27,367 nucleotides of DNA from an uncultured Collinsella sp. (GTDB lineage Bacteria; Actinomycetota; Coriobacteriia; Coriobacteriales; Coriobacteriaceae), in assembly GCA_900765115.1 (NCBI GenBank), contig CAAFQK010000005.1, positions 1 through 27,367 on the forward strand. Direction: 5' to 3'. The stretch's first letter is position 1. Every line of letters begins with the position of its first letter. Below the pieces are notes generated by a model. It saw only the letters and a list, made by a program, of their open reading frames with translations. It did not search any database and was not told where the DNA came from. Shown here in pieces: positions 6,906 through 14,629 of this stretch. The position numbers and the translations under genes are program-made.

Positions 6906-8765
6906 TTACTGGGCGAATTGGCTGCGGTAGAGTTCGGCGTAGAAGCCGCCTGCCGCTAGCAGCTCGTCGTGCGTGCCACGCTCGATAATCTGCCCGTCGC
7001 GCATGACCAGGATGCAATCGGCGTTACGGATCGTCGATAGGCGGTGCGCCACGACAAAGCTCGTGCGACCGGCCATGAGCTCGTCAAATGCCGCCTGCAC
7101 CTGCAGCTCGGTGCGCGTATCGATGCTCGAGGTCGCCTCGTCCAGCAGCAGAATCGCCGGGTCGGTGAGCATGACGCGCGCGATGCACAGCAGCTGCTTT
7201 TGGCCCTGGCTAAACGTGCCACCGTCCTCGCCGATCACCGTGTCGTAGCCGCCTGGCAGCTGCACGATAAACTTGTGCGCATGCGCGCACTTGGCCGCCT
7301 CGATAATCTGCTCGCGCGTGGCGTCGGGGCAACCGTAGGCGATATTCTGGGCCACCGTGCCCTCGAACAGCCAGGTGTCCTGCAGCACCATGCCAAAGGC
7401 GCGGCGCAGGCTCTCACGCGTGTAGTCGCGCGAGGAATGCCCGTCGACCATGATGCGCCCGGCATCGATATCGTAAAAGCGCAGCAGAAGGTTGATGAGC
7501 GTCGTCTTGCCGCAGCCCGTGGGACCGACCAGGGCAAACCGCATGCCGGGCTTAGCATCGATGCAGATGTCCTGCAGCAGCTTGCGGTCGGGCACGTAGC
7601 TAAAGTCCACATGCTCAAAGGCGACCTCGCCCTTCGGGGCGGTAAGCTCAACGGCATCTGCGGCGTCGGGCTCCTGCTCGCGTGCATCGAGCAGCGCGAA
7701 CATGCGGCGCGCCGAGGCATAGGCCGTCTGAATCTGCGTAATAACGTTGGTGACCTCGTTGAACGGCTTGGTGTACTGGTTGGCGTAGGACAGGAAGATC
7801 TGCACGCCACCCACCGTGAGCGCCGCAGGCACGCCCGTAATCACGCCCACGCAGCCAATCACGGCTACCACGGCATAGATGATGTTGTTGATAAAGCGCG
7901 TGCCGGGGTTGGAGAGCGAGCCCATAAACTGCGCGCGCTCGCCCGCCGTATAGAGCTCGGCGTTGAGGGCATCGAAGCGCCGCTGTGCATTTGGGCCGTA
8001 GGCGAAGGCGTCAACAAGCTTTTGCTCACCCACATACTCCTCGATATGACCACCGAGTTGGCCCTGAATGCGCTGCTGAGCCGTAAAGCTCTTATTGGAG
8101 AGCTTGGCGATGGCGCCGGCCGCAAAGATGGAAAGCGGCGTGACGAGCACCACCACGAGCGTCATGGTCAGGTTAATGGAGAGCATAAACGCGAGCGTGC
8201 CCACGATGGTGATGACGCCGGTAAAGAGTTGTGTGAAGCCCTGCAGCAGACCGTCGCCCACCTGGTCGACGTCGTTGACCACGCGGCTCATAAGGTCGCC
8301 GTGGGCATGGCTGTCGATAAAGCTGAGCGGCATACGGCTGAGCTTGTCGCTCGCCTCCACGCGCATGTCGCGCACCGTCCCGTAGGACAGGCGGTTGACG
8401 CAATAGCCCTGCAGCCACTGGAACACCGCGGCACCAACCACGACAATCGCGAGCCTGGTGACGAGCGGCAGCAGCGCGTCAAAGTCCACCCGTCCGGCGG
8501 CAACGATAAGGTCGATGCCTTCGCCGATGAGGATGGGCGTATAGAGCTGCAAAATCACCGAGATGGCTGCGCTCACAAACGACGTCGTAAACGAAATGCG
8601 GTGCGGACGCACGTAGCCCATCAGACGACGGGTCACCGCGCCCACGGGATAGCGCTCGGGATCGCCGGGCTGGCGCGGGCCGTCACCCAGGTCGTTAAGG
8701 TTATCGTTGCCGGACACGTTGGCCGTCATCGTGGCGACCGAGCCGGAGGAAGTATACGGATTCAT
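6906..8765 (-). CDS. ABC exporter half-transporter, second subunit of heterodimer (consensus Walker B, variant signature)
   Basis: This 619-residue protein fuses a six-helix exporter membrane domain (about residues 55-350) to an ATPase domain (about 375-610), as in bacterial multidrug/lipid exporters. The ATPase has Walker A GPTGCGKTT (about 413), Walker B ILLLDEATSS with the catalytic glutamate (about 540) and switch histidine in VVAHRLST. Its signature is FSQGQ (about 516) rather than LSGGQ. The start ATG directly follows the stop codon of the upstream subunit and has a strong AAAGGAGG site inside that gene, so the two are translationally linked and co-transcribed. The consensus Walker B and histidine here pair with the canonical signature of the partner, giving the working ATP site; the variant signature contributes to the degenerate site. 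About 50 N-terminal residues are polar and unlike transporters. The substrate cannot be predicted. Confidence 0.95.
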   Translation of the reverse strand: MNPYTSSGSVATMTANVSGNDNLNDLGDGPRQPGDPERYPVGAVTRRLMGYVRPHRISFTTSFVSAAISVILQLYTPILIGEGIDLIVAAGRVDFDALLPLVTRLAIVVVGAAVFQWLQGYCVNRLSYGTVRDMRVEASDKLSRMPLSFIDSHAHGDLMSRVVNDVDQVGDGLLQGFTQLFTGVITIVGTLAFMLSINLTMTLVVVLVTPLSIFAAGAIAKLSNKSFTAQQRIQGQLGGHIEEYVGEQKLVDAFAYGPNAQRRFDALNAELYTAGERAQFMGSLSNPGTRFINNIIYAVVAVIGCVGVITGVPAALTVGGVQIFLSYANQYTKPFNEVTNVITQIQTAYASARRMFALLDAREQEPDAADAVELTAPKGEVAFEHVDFSYVPDRKLLQDICIDAKPGMRFALVGPTGCGKTTLINLLLRFYDIDAGRIMVDGHSSRDYTRESLRRAFGMVLQDTWLFEGTVAQNIAYGCPDATREQIIEAAKCAHAHKFIVQLPGGYDTVIGEDGGTFSQGQKQLLCIARVMLTDPAILLLDEATSSIDTRTELQVQAAFDELMAGRTSFVVAHRLSTIRNADCILVMRDGQIIERGTHDELLAAGGFYAELYRSQFAQ

Positions 8766-10637
8766 CTAGCAGCCCTCCTTTGCGCAGACGGATGCGGGAG
8801 CGGATGAGGCGAACGCGGGACTTAGGGCGGGCGCGGACGTCGCGCTCCCCTGCTGGCCCTCGAGCTCCTCGCGGCGGAGCTGCGACTGGCAAATCTCGCG
8901 GTAGAGCTGGCAGCTTGCGTACAGCTCGTCGTGCGTGCCCAGGCCCGCGACCGAGCCGTGGTCGAGCACGCAAATCATATCGGCATCGCGCACGGTCGAG
9001 ACACGCTGGCTCACGATCACCGTGGTCAGTGGCAGCCCGCCCTCGGCGGCGCCGCGCACACTGCGCTCGCGAATGGCGTGGCGAAGTGCCGCGTCGGTCT
9101 TAAAGTCGAGCGCCGAGGCGGAGTCATCCATGATCAGGATCTGCGGCGAGCCCACCAGGGCGCGCGCGATGGTCAGGCGCTGACGCTGGCCACCGCTGAA
9201 GTTCTTTCCGCCCGCCTCGACCGGGGCATCGAGCCCCTGCGGCTTGTTGCGCACGAACTCGCTCGCTTGCGCCATATCGAGCGCCGCCCACAGCTCCTCG
9301 TCGGTCGCAGACTCGTCGCGCCAGGTCAGGTTGCTGCGGATCGTGCCGCTCACGAGCGACGCGCGCTGCGGCACGATCGCAACCACGTGGCGCAGCTGAT
9401 CGAGCGGCCAGGCGCGCACATCGGCACCCATCACGCTCACGCTGCCGACGCCCGCGTCGTACAGGCGCGGGATGAGCGAAACGAGCGTCGACTTGCCGCT
9501 GCCCGTACCGCCGATAATGCCGAGCGTTTTGCCCAGCGGCAGTTCCAAAGTTACATCGTTGACGGCGTTGGCCGCGCCAGCGCCAAAGGAGAAGCTCGCG
9601 TGGCTCAAGCTCAGCGCGGGGACCGGGGCGGCATTGTCCGCCGTGCTCGGCTCGGGCAGAGCGACTGGTTCGTTGTCCTCGTCGGTGATGCTCGGCGCGC
9701 AGTTGAGCACCTCGTTGATACGCGACGCGCTGGCGCTCGCCTTGGTAAAGACGACGACCAGGTTAGCGACGTAGACGATGGAGGTGAGCGTCTGCGTCAT
9801 GTAGTTGACGAAAGCCATGACCTGGCCCTGCGTGAGCTCGCCCACGTTGACCTGGATGCCGCCCATCCACAGGATGGCGCACACACCCAGGTTCATCACC
9901 AAAAACGTGACGGGGTTGAGAATCGAGGAGAGCTTACCCACGGCGATGGCGACATGCGCCTGGTCATCGGCCGCCTGGGCAAAACGCTCACGCTCGTGAT
10001 CCTCGCGCACGAAGGCGCGAACCACGCGGGCGCCCGAAAGCCCCTCGCGACAGATAAGTGCGATGCGGTCGAGCTTTGCCTGCAGCTGCTTGTAGTACGG
10101 GATGCAGCGCGCCATGACAAACCAAAACACCAGGCCGATCGCGGGCGTGCAGATCAAAAAGATAATGCCGAGCTTAAGGTCGATGGCAAGGGCCGCGCAC
10201 ATAGAGCCCACCGCCAAGAAGGGCCAGCGGATGAGCATGCGCACGCCCAGCGCCACGGCAAGCTGCACCTGGTTGACGTCGTTGGTGATGCGGGTGATAA
10301 GCGACGGCGTGCCAAAGCGGTCGAGTTCGGCATAGCTCAACTTGTTGATGTGCTGGTAGAGCGCACCGCGGATATCGGTGCCCATGCCCTGCGAGGTGAG
10401 CGCCGCCATCTTTTGGCAGACGAGCGTAAACGAGATGCCGATCACAGCCATGGCGCCAAGCAGCATACCGTAGTGGACGACGGCGTTGACATCGTGTGCG
10501 CCAATACCCTTATCGATCATCTGGGCAATCACCAGCGGCGTCAGCAGGTCAAAGATCACTTCGATCAGCTTACACGCAGGGCCAATCACCATATACCGGC
10601 GAAACTTACCACCAAAACGCCTGAGCAGCTCAATCAT
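8766..10637 (-). CDS. ABC exporter half-transporter, first subunit of heterodimer (degenerate ATPase)
   Basis: This 623-residue membrane-ATPase fusion opens with six predicted helices (about residues 15-320) and ends with an ATPase domain (about 345-590). Walker A is GGTGSGKST (about 376) and the signature FSGGQRQR is canonical. Walker B reads ILIMDDSASALD, with aspartate instead of the catalytic glutamate (about 502), and the switch residue is glutamine (VSQRVST, about 544) instead of histidine. These are the substitutions known for the degenerate-site subunit of heterodimeric exporters of the TM287/288 and BmrCD type. The ATG at 10637 has AGGGAGCG upstream; an in-frame GTG at 10694 would add 19 residues unlike the family. 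Together with the downstream gene it should form one exporter; no regulator is adjacent. The C-terminal 40 residues are alanine/serine-rich and probably disordered. Confidence 0.95.
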   Translation of the reverse strand: MIELLRRFGGKFRRYMVIGPACKLIEVIFDLLTPLVIAQMIDKGIGAHDVNAVVHYGMLLGAMAVIGISFTLVCQKMAALTSQGMGTDIRGALYQHINKLSYAELDRFGTPSLITRITNDVNQVQLAVALGVRMLIRWPFLAVGSMCAALAIDLKLGIIFLICTPAIGLVFWFVMARCIPYYKQLQAKLDRIALICREGLSGARVVRAFVREDHERERFAQAADDQAHVAIAVGKLSSILNPVTFLVMNLGVCAILWMGGIQVNVGELTQGQVMAFVNYMTQTLTSIVYVANLVVVFTKASASASRINEVLNCAPSITDEDNEPVALPEPSTADNAAPVPALSLSHASFSFGAGAANAVNDVTLELPLGKTLGIIGGTGSGKSTLVSLIPRLYDAGVGSVSVMGADVRAWPLDQLRHVVAIVPQRASLVSGTIRSNLTWRDESATDEELWAALDMAQASEFVRNKPQGLDAPVEAGGKNFSGGQRQRLTIARALVGSPQILIMDDSASALDFKTDAALRHAIRERSVRGAAEGGLPLTTVIVSQRVSTVRDADMICVLDHGSVAGLGTHDELYASCQLYREICQSQLRREELEGQQGSATSAPALSPAFASSAPASVCAKEGC

Positions 10638-10847
10638 GTATAGGCGCTCCCTATCATCATCCACATTCAATTCGAACCATGATAGTACCGCCACCCCAAA
10701 AGAAGCGTAAACAACTCGTCATTTCTAACGGGATTCAGTTTTCAGAGGGGTATACGCGCACACCCAGCCAGTGTCGGGTCAACTAGCATGGTATATTTAC
10801 ATTAGTGCTACCAAGTTAGTCGCCGACCCTTGAAATGAGGTGCCGAG

Positions 10848-11876
10848 ATGAACGACATTCTCGCAAGAAGAGCAAGACGAGCAACTGTGGGCATCGCCCT
10901 TTCCGCGGCACTTGTCGCGGGAATCGCCCCCGTAACGGCGATCGCGGCAGAAACCAGTTCCCCCACCGGTGCGGCCGTTTCGCAGACGAGCGCCACCAAC
11001 GGCAATTCGGGCGCCCCGCAGACAGAAGACGCGGCCGCCGCAAAAGAAAAAGCGTATGCAGCCATGCAGGAAGCGCTCAAAAACCTCGAGGCCGCAAAAA
11101 ACGCCGCAAGTCCCGAGAAAATTGCGAGATTCAATGATGACATTACCCGTTTTCAAGAGTACCGCGAAAAGATGGCGGCGCAAGCCGCCGAAGGGAGGGA
11201 ACTCCTTCCCACCATGCAAGCGGACGTCGATGCTGCCCAAGCCAAATACGACGGGGCCATCAACCGGGTAAGCGAGCTCCAGGCAGAATTAGAGAAGAAA
11301 CATGAGATGCTTAAGACACTCGAAGCACTCGGCTACGAGGAGTTTGTCGAAACTACTAAACAGCAAATAAAGCAGTTGCACAGTGAGATCATATCGGCAA
11401 AAACGCACGTAAACTATTGCGAAACGGAGCTCCGCGAGTTCCAGTACCGCCTCAGAAGAGAGGAAAGACGAGTTAATGACTGTGAACGTGCTGTAGAGAA
11501 ATATAAAGCCGATATCGACCGGTTCACAGCCTGGCGAGATGCGCTCCTCGACAATTTGAAAAAAGCGCAAACGGCCTATGACGACGCCTGCAAGGCATAC
11601 GAAGAGGCGAAAGCCGCGGCAGACAAGGCCACCTCGCCCGAGATAACGAAACCGACCGAGACGACGCCCCCTCCGGCTCAACGCAACCCGCCGAGGCGAC
11701 ACCGCCCGTTGCCTCACCTGCAACCGGCAAAGACGCCCTACCAAGCTCCACCAAGCAGGCGAACTCGAGCAGCGGCAAGCAAGCAGATACGACCGCCGGC
11801 AAGCTCGCGAACACGGGCGATGCAGCGCCGAGCGCAATCGCACTCGCAGCAGTCGCCGCCGCAGGCCTCGGAATAA
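10848..11876 (+). CDS. Secreted coiled-coil surface protein, frameshifted before its sortase signal
   Basis: The ATG at 10848 has GAGGTG upstream and begins a signal peptide (MNDILARRARRA, then a hydrophobic stretch ending in AIAAE, cleavage near residue 34). A low-complexity Ser/Thr/Ala linker follows, then an alanine/glutamate/lysine-rich helical region (about residues 60-260) with heptad-like spacing, including YCETELREFQYRLRREERR. As read, the last 67 residues turn abruptly into Pro/Arg/Gln-rich sequence without surface-protein character. The -1 frame from a C5 run at 11667-11671 instead encodes a Pro/Ser/Thr wall-spanning stretch and a sortase signal ending at 11914. The simplest reading is a 1-base deletion in the C-run (or a sequencing error) in a protein of about 354 residues. 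A candidate -10 TATATT is at 10792-10797. It is divergent from the ABC operon. Function unknown; probably a cell-wall adhesin or spacer protein. Confidence 0.75.
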   Translation: MNDILARRARRATVGIALSAALVAGIAPVTAIAAETSSPTGAAVSQTSATNGNSGAPQTEDAAAAKEKAYAAMQEALKNLEAAKNAASPEKIARFNDDITRFQEYREKMAAQAAEGRELLPTMQADVDAAQAKYDGAINRVSELQAELEKKHEMLKTLEALGYEEFVETTKQQIKQLHSEIISAKTHVNYCETELREFQYRLRREERRVNDCERAVEKYKADIDRFTAWRDALLDNLKKAQTAYDDACKAYEEAKAAADKATSPEITKPTETTPPPAQRNPPRRHRPLPHLQPAKTPYQAPPSRRTRAAASKQIRPPASSRTRAMQRRAQSHSQQSPPQASE

Positions 11877-11914
11877 CCGCCACAGCCACACGCCGCATCA
11901 AGAACTCAAAATAG
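11669..11914 (+). pseudogene. Out-of-frame sortase sorting signal of the coiled-coil protein
   Basis: In the frame starting at 11669 the translation gives PSGSTQPAEATPPVASPATG, then a Ser/Lys/Thr linker, KLANTGD (LANTG at 11804-11818), a hydrophobic helix (AIALAAVAAAGLGITA) and a basic tail (RRIKNSK) before TAG at 11912-11914. That is the complete anatomy of a sortase signal. LAxTG motifs are known for class E sortases of actinobacteria. Adding one base to the C-run at 11667-11671 fuses it to the upstream frame. Confidence 0.8.
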
Positions 11915-11958
11915 CTGCCAGCGGTTATTGTCTCCGCCAATCCACAACCCCAGAAACA

Positions 11959-11999
11959 AAAGAGGCCCGTTTCCCCAACCCAGGGAAACGGGCCTCTTT
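11959..11999 (+). terminator. Strong intrinsic terminator
   Basis: A perfect 17-bp stem (11959-11975 with 11983-11999) encloses a 7-nt loop. The arms carry AAAGAGGCCCG and CGGGCCTCTTT, so the A-rich foot and T-rich end allow termination in either direction. It lies 44 bp past the TAG of the sortase-signal frame, not the stop of the as-read frame, which supports the longer original gene. Confidence 0.9.
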
Positions 12000-12023
12000 A
12001 ACTGCAAAATCCAAGCAACAGCA

Positions 12024-12100
12024 CCGCCGTCTCTTGAACCACGTAGCCATCAATGCCCAGGCAACGCCAGCAAGCAGCACAAAACACGGGATTCAATTCT
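12024..12100 (+). repeat. 77-bp direct repeat, copy A
   Basis: It matches 14387-14463 at 72 of 77 positions with no gaps by my alignment, in the same orientation. It includes the identical run around GCACAAAACACGGGATTC. The two copies bracket a 2.3-kb accessory segment. It abuts the terminator on the left and the istB remnant on the right. The origin of the repeat is unknown. Confidence 0.85.
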
Positions 12101-12340
12101 GCAGCTTGCGCCGTTGAACTCCACGAGCCTGCCCGTGTAGACGAGCCTGTCCACGACAGCCGCCGCCATCTTGTCGTCGCCGAACACGGTCACCCACTTG
12201 CTGAACTCTATGTTGGCCGTGACGATCATGCTCTGCCTGCCCTCCGGCACCGACATCACCTGGAACAGCAGCCTCGCGCCCACGATGTCCAGCGGCACGT
12301 AGCCCTGCTCGTCCAGGATGAGGAGTTCGCGGCGGGGGCG
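12101..12340 (-). pseudogene. istB: IS21-family istB remnant (C-terminal part of the helper ATPase)
   Basis: On the minus strand the frame reads ELLILDEQGYVPLD, then GARLLFQVM, IVTANIEFSKWVTVFGDD, KMAAAVVDRLVYTGRLVEFN. This is the Walker B and C-terminal part of IstB, the AAA+ helper of IS21 transposases. The N-terminal half with Walker A is missing: upstream of about 12340 the similarity stops, just before the start of the gene at 12394. At the other end the frame runs into the 77-bp repeat after NGAS. No istA is present, so this is a dead fragment marking a past IS21 insertion and deletion. Confidence 0.85.
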
Positions 12341-12393
12341 ACGCTCTCCGGGCTGCTGCCGCGTATCTCGCGGCGTAGAAAGGAGTGAGTACC

Positions 12394-12648
12394 ATGACCA
12401 GCGCGAAGAAGATTTACCTCGCCGTGGCGGGCGGGCTTATTGCCGCGGGCATCGTTCTCGCGGGCATCGGCTTTATCGCCTCGGGCCGCGATCAGGCCGT
12501 GTTCACGACCCAAATCGACATGCGTGACAACACCATCGTGCTCGGCGGCGTCGAGGTGGACGAACCCGAGGGCATCCCGTTCATCAGCCGGCTCGCCATT
12601 CTTGGCGAGATCGACACCTCCGACGTCGCCGACCCCGCCGCGCCCTAG
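12394..12648 (+). CDS. Small single-pass membrane protein, unknown function
   Basis: The ATG at 12394 has an excellent AAAGGAG 8 nt upstream; a GTG at 12385 overlaps that site and is less likely. The 84-residue product has a short basic start (MTSAKKI), one membrane segment (YLAVAGGLIAAGIVLAGIGF, residues about 7-26), and an outward or cytoplasmic tail of about 55 mostly acidic residues containing IDMRDNTIVLGGVEV and ending DVADPAAP. I do not recognise the family. It could be a complete small protein or the membrane-anchor start of a longer protein cut short; the following bases do not continue a plausible frame. It is followed by an XRE regulator remnant. Confidence 0.6.
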   Translation: MTSAKKIYLAVAGGLIAAGIVLAGIGFIASGRDQAVFTTQIDMRDNTIVLGGVEVDEPEGIPFISRLAILGEIDTSDVADPAAP

Positions 12649-12689
12649 GCGCAACGAGCCCGGGCACTCCGTCCGCTAATTTGATTGAG

Positions 12690-12812
12690 ATGGATCGCTC
12701 CTACTACGCGAGCATTGAGGTCGGGCAGCGCAATGTCAGCCTTTCAAATCTCAAGAAGATTACCGACGGCTTTCACATCACCATTTCGGAGCTCATGCGC
12801 GGTGTCGAGTAG
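12690..12812 (+). pseudogene. XRE-family helix-turn-helix regulator remnant
   Basis: The frame encodes MDRSYYASIEVGQRNVSLSN, then LKKITDGFHITISELMRGVE and TAG, about 40 residues. This is the second half of an XRE/Cro HTH domain (recognition helix with SYYASIE.G.RN, then the NLKKI helix and SELMRG end). The first two helices are missing; the upstream in-frame residues (PGTPSANLIE) do not resemble them. It is therefore a 5'-truncated remnant rather than a working regulator. Confidence 0.75.
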
Positions 12813-12848
12813 ATGATTCTCATCTGACTTGGCTCGTTCATGTTTAAT

Positions 12849-12940
12849 CTGTCTCGTTAACCGAAATATGCAAATCTGGTTAATCAAATAATTGAAATCT
12901 GGTTAAATGAAAACTGTAAATTTGGTTAAACGCGCTGGTA
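12849..12940 (+). repeat. 23-bp direct repeat array before the AAA/DUF4143 gene
   Basis: Three units begin at exact 23-bp steps: 12872 and 12895 (both AAATCTGGTTAA) and 12918 (AAATTTGGTTAA). A degraded fourth at 12849 keeps TCT and GTTAA in phase. The last unit ends in ACGCGCTGGTA at 12930-12940, five bases before the gene start at 12945. The unit flanks vary, so the conserved 12-mer is the probable protein-binding core. Confidence 0.85.
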
Positions 12941-12944
12941 AGCA

Positions 12945-14222
12945 ATGGTGAAAACTATGCCAAAAAAGTACTACGCTAGAATTATCGAAAATGAGCTCGA
13001 CCAGATGCTTGGGATATTCGGTGCCGTTCTCATCGAAGGACCTAAATGGTGCGGGAAGACAACCACGGCCGGGACCCGTGCGGCGTCCAGGCTCCTCCTC
13101 ATGGACCCGTCGCGCAACTTCGAGAATCGCTTCCGTGCCGAGACGGACCCGGCGCTTGCCGTTTCTGGCGAGGTGCCGCGGCTGATCGACGAATGGCAGG
13201 AGGTTCCGAAACTTTGGGACGCGGCGCGGTTTGAGTGCGACAACCGCGGCGGCGAGCCTGGCCAGTTCATATTTACGGGGTCGGCGACACCGCGAGACAA
13301 TGAGCGGCCGATGCACAGTGGCGCTGGAAGGTTCGCTAAATTGCGCATGGACACCATGACGCTTTTCGAACTTGGGAAATCTAGCGGTGCGGTTAAGCTG
13401 TCGGGCATCATTTCTGGCGAAAAGTTCAGGGGCGCCTTCGGATCGATGGGTTCTGCCGAGATCGCCGAGCGCATCGTTTGCGGTGGATGGCCGGCGTCGA
13501 TTGGGCGTGACGCGCGAATTGCGTCCGCGACGGCAAAACGATATATCGAGATAGTCGCTGAGGAAGACATCCCCCGCGTCGATGGCTCTCGACGAGATCC
13601 TGAGAAAGTGAAAGCCGTCATCGCGTCGTTGGCGCGCAACGAATCCACTCTTGCGACGCTCAAGACGCTTGTGGCCGATTTGGGTGGCGACGTATCGAGA
13701 CAAACAGCGGCATCATACATATCCCTTCTTAGCAGATTGAGTTTCGTCTGCGATATCCCCGCATGGAATCCCGCGATGAGATCTCCGGTGCATCTGAGGG
13801 AGGCGCGTAAGCATCATCTTGCCGACCCGTCGCTTGCAGCGGCTGCGCTCGGGGCGACTGTGGAGACGTTGTTGTCAGACTTCAAGACACTTGGGCTGCT
13901 TTTCGAATCGTTGGCGCTCCATGATCTATGGGTCTATGCGAGGGCAAACGGAATGGGCCTTTATCACTATCACGATTCCCGCGATCTTGAGGTCGACGCT
14001 GTCATAGCGGCTCCAGGTGGGATGTGGATTCCCGTTGAGGTCAAGCTCAGTTCCACTCAAATCGAAGAGGCATCTGACAATCTTGTTGCCGTCGAAGAGC
14101 GGATGGTTGCTGCCGGAAACACCCCGCCGGTTTCTAAAGTAGCGATTATTGGATTTGGTTCACAAGCCTATGTTACCGACCGCGGCGTCCAAGTTGTTCC
14201 ATTGGACGTTCTCGCACCGTAA
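12945..14222 (+). CDS. AAA ATPase with DUF4143 (PD-(D/E)xK-like) C-terminal domain
   Basis: The 425-residue protein belongs to the common AAA_14/DUF4143 group of prokaryotic ATPases with unknown physiological role. Walker A is GPKWCGKTT (about residues 32-40), Walker B-like is RLIDEWQEVP (about 79-88), and FIFTGSATP is the family's sensor strand. A middle winged-helix-like segment (ESTLATLKTLVADLGGDVSRQTAASYISLLSRL would be its core) is followed by a C-terminal nuclease-like fold with aspartate in DLEVDAVIA and the EVK triad part in PVEVKLSS. Neither start has a strong ribosome site; ATG at 12945 is kept, and ATG at 12957 (MPKKYYARII) matches homologue starts equally well. Its composition is less GC-rich than its neighbours, and it sits in an island between direct repeats, so it was probably acquired. 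The 23-bp array immediately upstream is likely its control region. Confidence 0.9.
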   Translation: MVKTMPKKYYARIIENELDQMLGIFGAVLIEGPKWCGKTTTAGTRAASRLLLMDPSRNFENRFRAETDPALAVSGEVPRLIDEWQEVPKLWDAARFECDNRGGEPGQFIFTGSATPRDNERPMHSGAGRFAKLRMDTMTLFELGKSSGAVKLSGIISGEKFRGAFGSMGSAEIAERIVCGGWPASIGRDARIASATAKRYIEIVAEEDIPRVDGSRRDPEKVKAVIASLARNESTLATLKTLVADLGGDVSRQTAASYISLLSRLSFVCDIPAWNPAMRSPVHLREARKHHLADPSLAAAALGATVETLLSDFKTLGLLFESLALHDLWVYARANGMGLYHYHDSRDLEVDAVIAAPGGMWIPVEVKLSSTQIEEASDNLVAVEERMVAAGNTPPVSKVAIIGFGSQAYVTDRGVQVVPLDVLAP

Positions 14223-14386
14223 CGCTGCGGGCGAAGTGAAATCGACGCATCTTTTAGATTTCTTCAATTTGTGCGTAAACCAACAATGCCGTAATTACGC
14301 TATGTCGTTAGTGCGAACATCGCATCTTCAGTAGTCGAAGCTCGTTCGCAAACGGACCTCTTTACTTGTAAAAACAAATGGCAACG
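14223..14386. other. Intergenic, no gene seen
   Basis: I see no coding sequence, RNA or strong hairpin between the ATPase gene and repeat copy B. Confidence 0.5.
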
Positions 14387-14463
14387 CCGCCGTCTCTTGA
14401 AGCACATAGCCACCGATGCCCAGGCAACGCCAACAAGCAGCACAAAACACGGGATTCAATTCT
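14387..14463 (+). repeat. 77-bp direct repeat, copy B
   Basis: Partner of 12024-12100, same orientation, with five mismatches. It closes the accessory segment holding the istB remnant, membrane peptide, XRE remnant and DUF4143 ATPase. The large palindrome begins 40 bp further on. Confidence 0.85.
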
Positions 14464-14502
14464 TCAGATAAATGCGCCTTTACGGGTGATTTTTGGACGA
14501 AG

Positions 14503-14599
14503 TGGCCCGGCCGGCGGCGAGATATTTGGTAGTCGAGCGATCCCGCAGGCGCAGCCGAGGACCAGCGAGACACCAAATATCTCGCCGCCGGCCGGGCCA
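14503..14599. repeat. Large palindrome, 28-bp perfect arms, 41-nt centre
   Basis: Arms at 14503-14530 and 14572-14599 are exact reverse complements: GC-rich outer part (GGCCCGGCCGGCGGCGAG) and an ATATTTGGT inner part. The centre can add a few more pairs (GTC 14532-14534 with GAC 14569-14571). It lies just downstream of the SRP RNA gene (minus strand). It is too compact for an insertion sequence with genes; a MITE-like or REP-like palindrome or RNA hairpin is more likely. Confidence 0.8.
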
Positions 14600-14611
14600 A
14601 ATCGCGGCACC

Positions 14612-14629
14612 AAAAAGCGCCCGTGCGCT
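14612..14629 (-). terminator. SRP RNA terminator
   Basis: On the minus strand AGCGC-ACGG-GCGCT (14629-14616) is followed by an uninterrupted T-run (complement of a14612-a14616). The stem is short but the U-run and the position right after the SRP RNA helix support termination here. Confidence 0.7.

Noticed and set aside
7044..10643. Long plus-strand frames opposite the two ABC genes
   Set aside because: Shadow frames with Arg/His/Ala-rich composition and no motif; the minus-strand genes are certain.
12050..12298. 82-codon minus-strand frame as an intact gene
   Set aside because: Its core is the C-terminal piece of IstB and its end runs into the 77-bp repeat, so it is a remnant rather than a gene.
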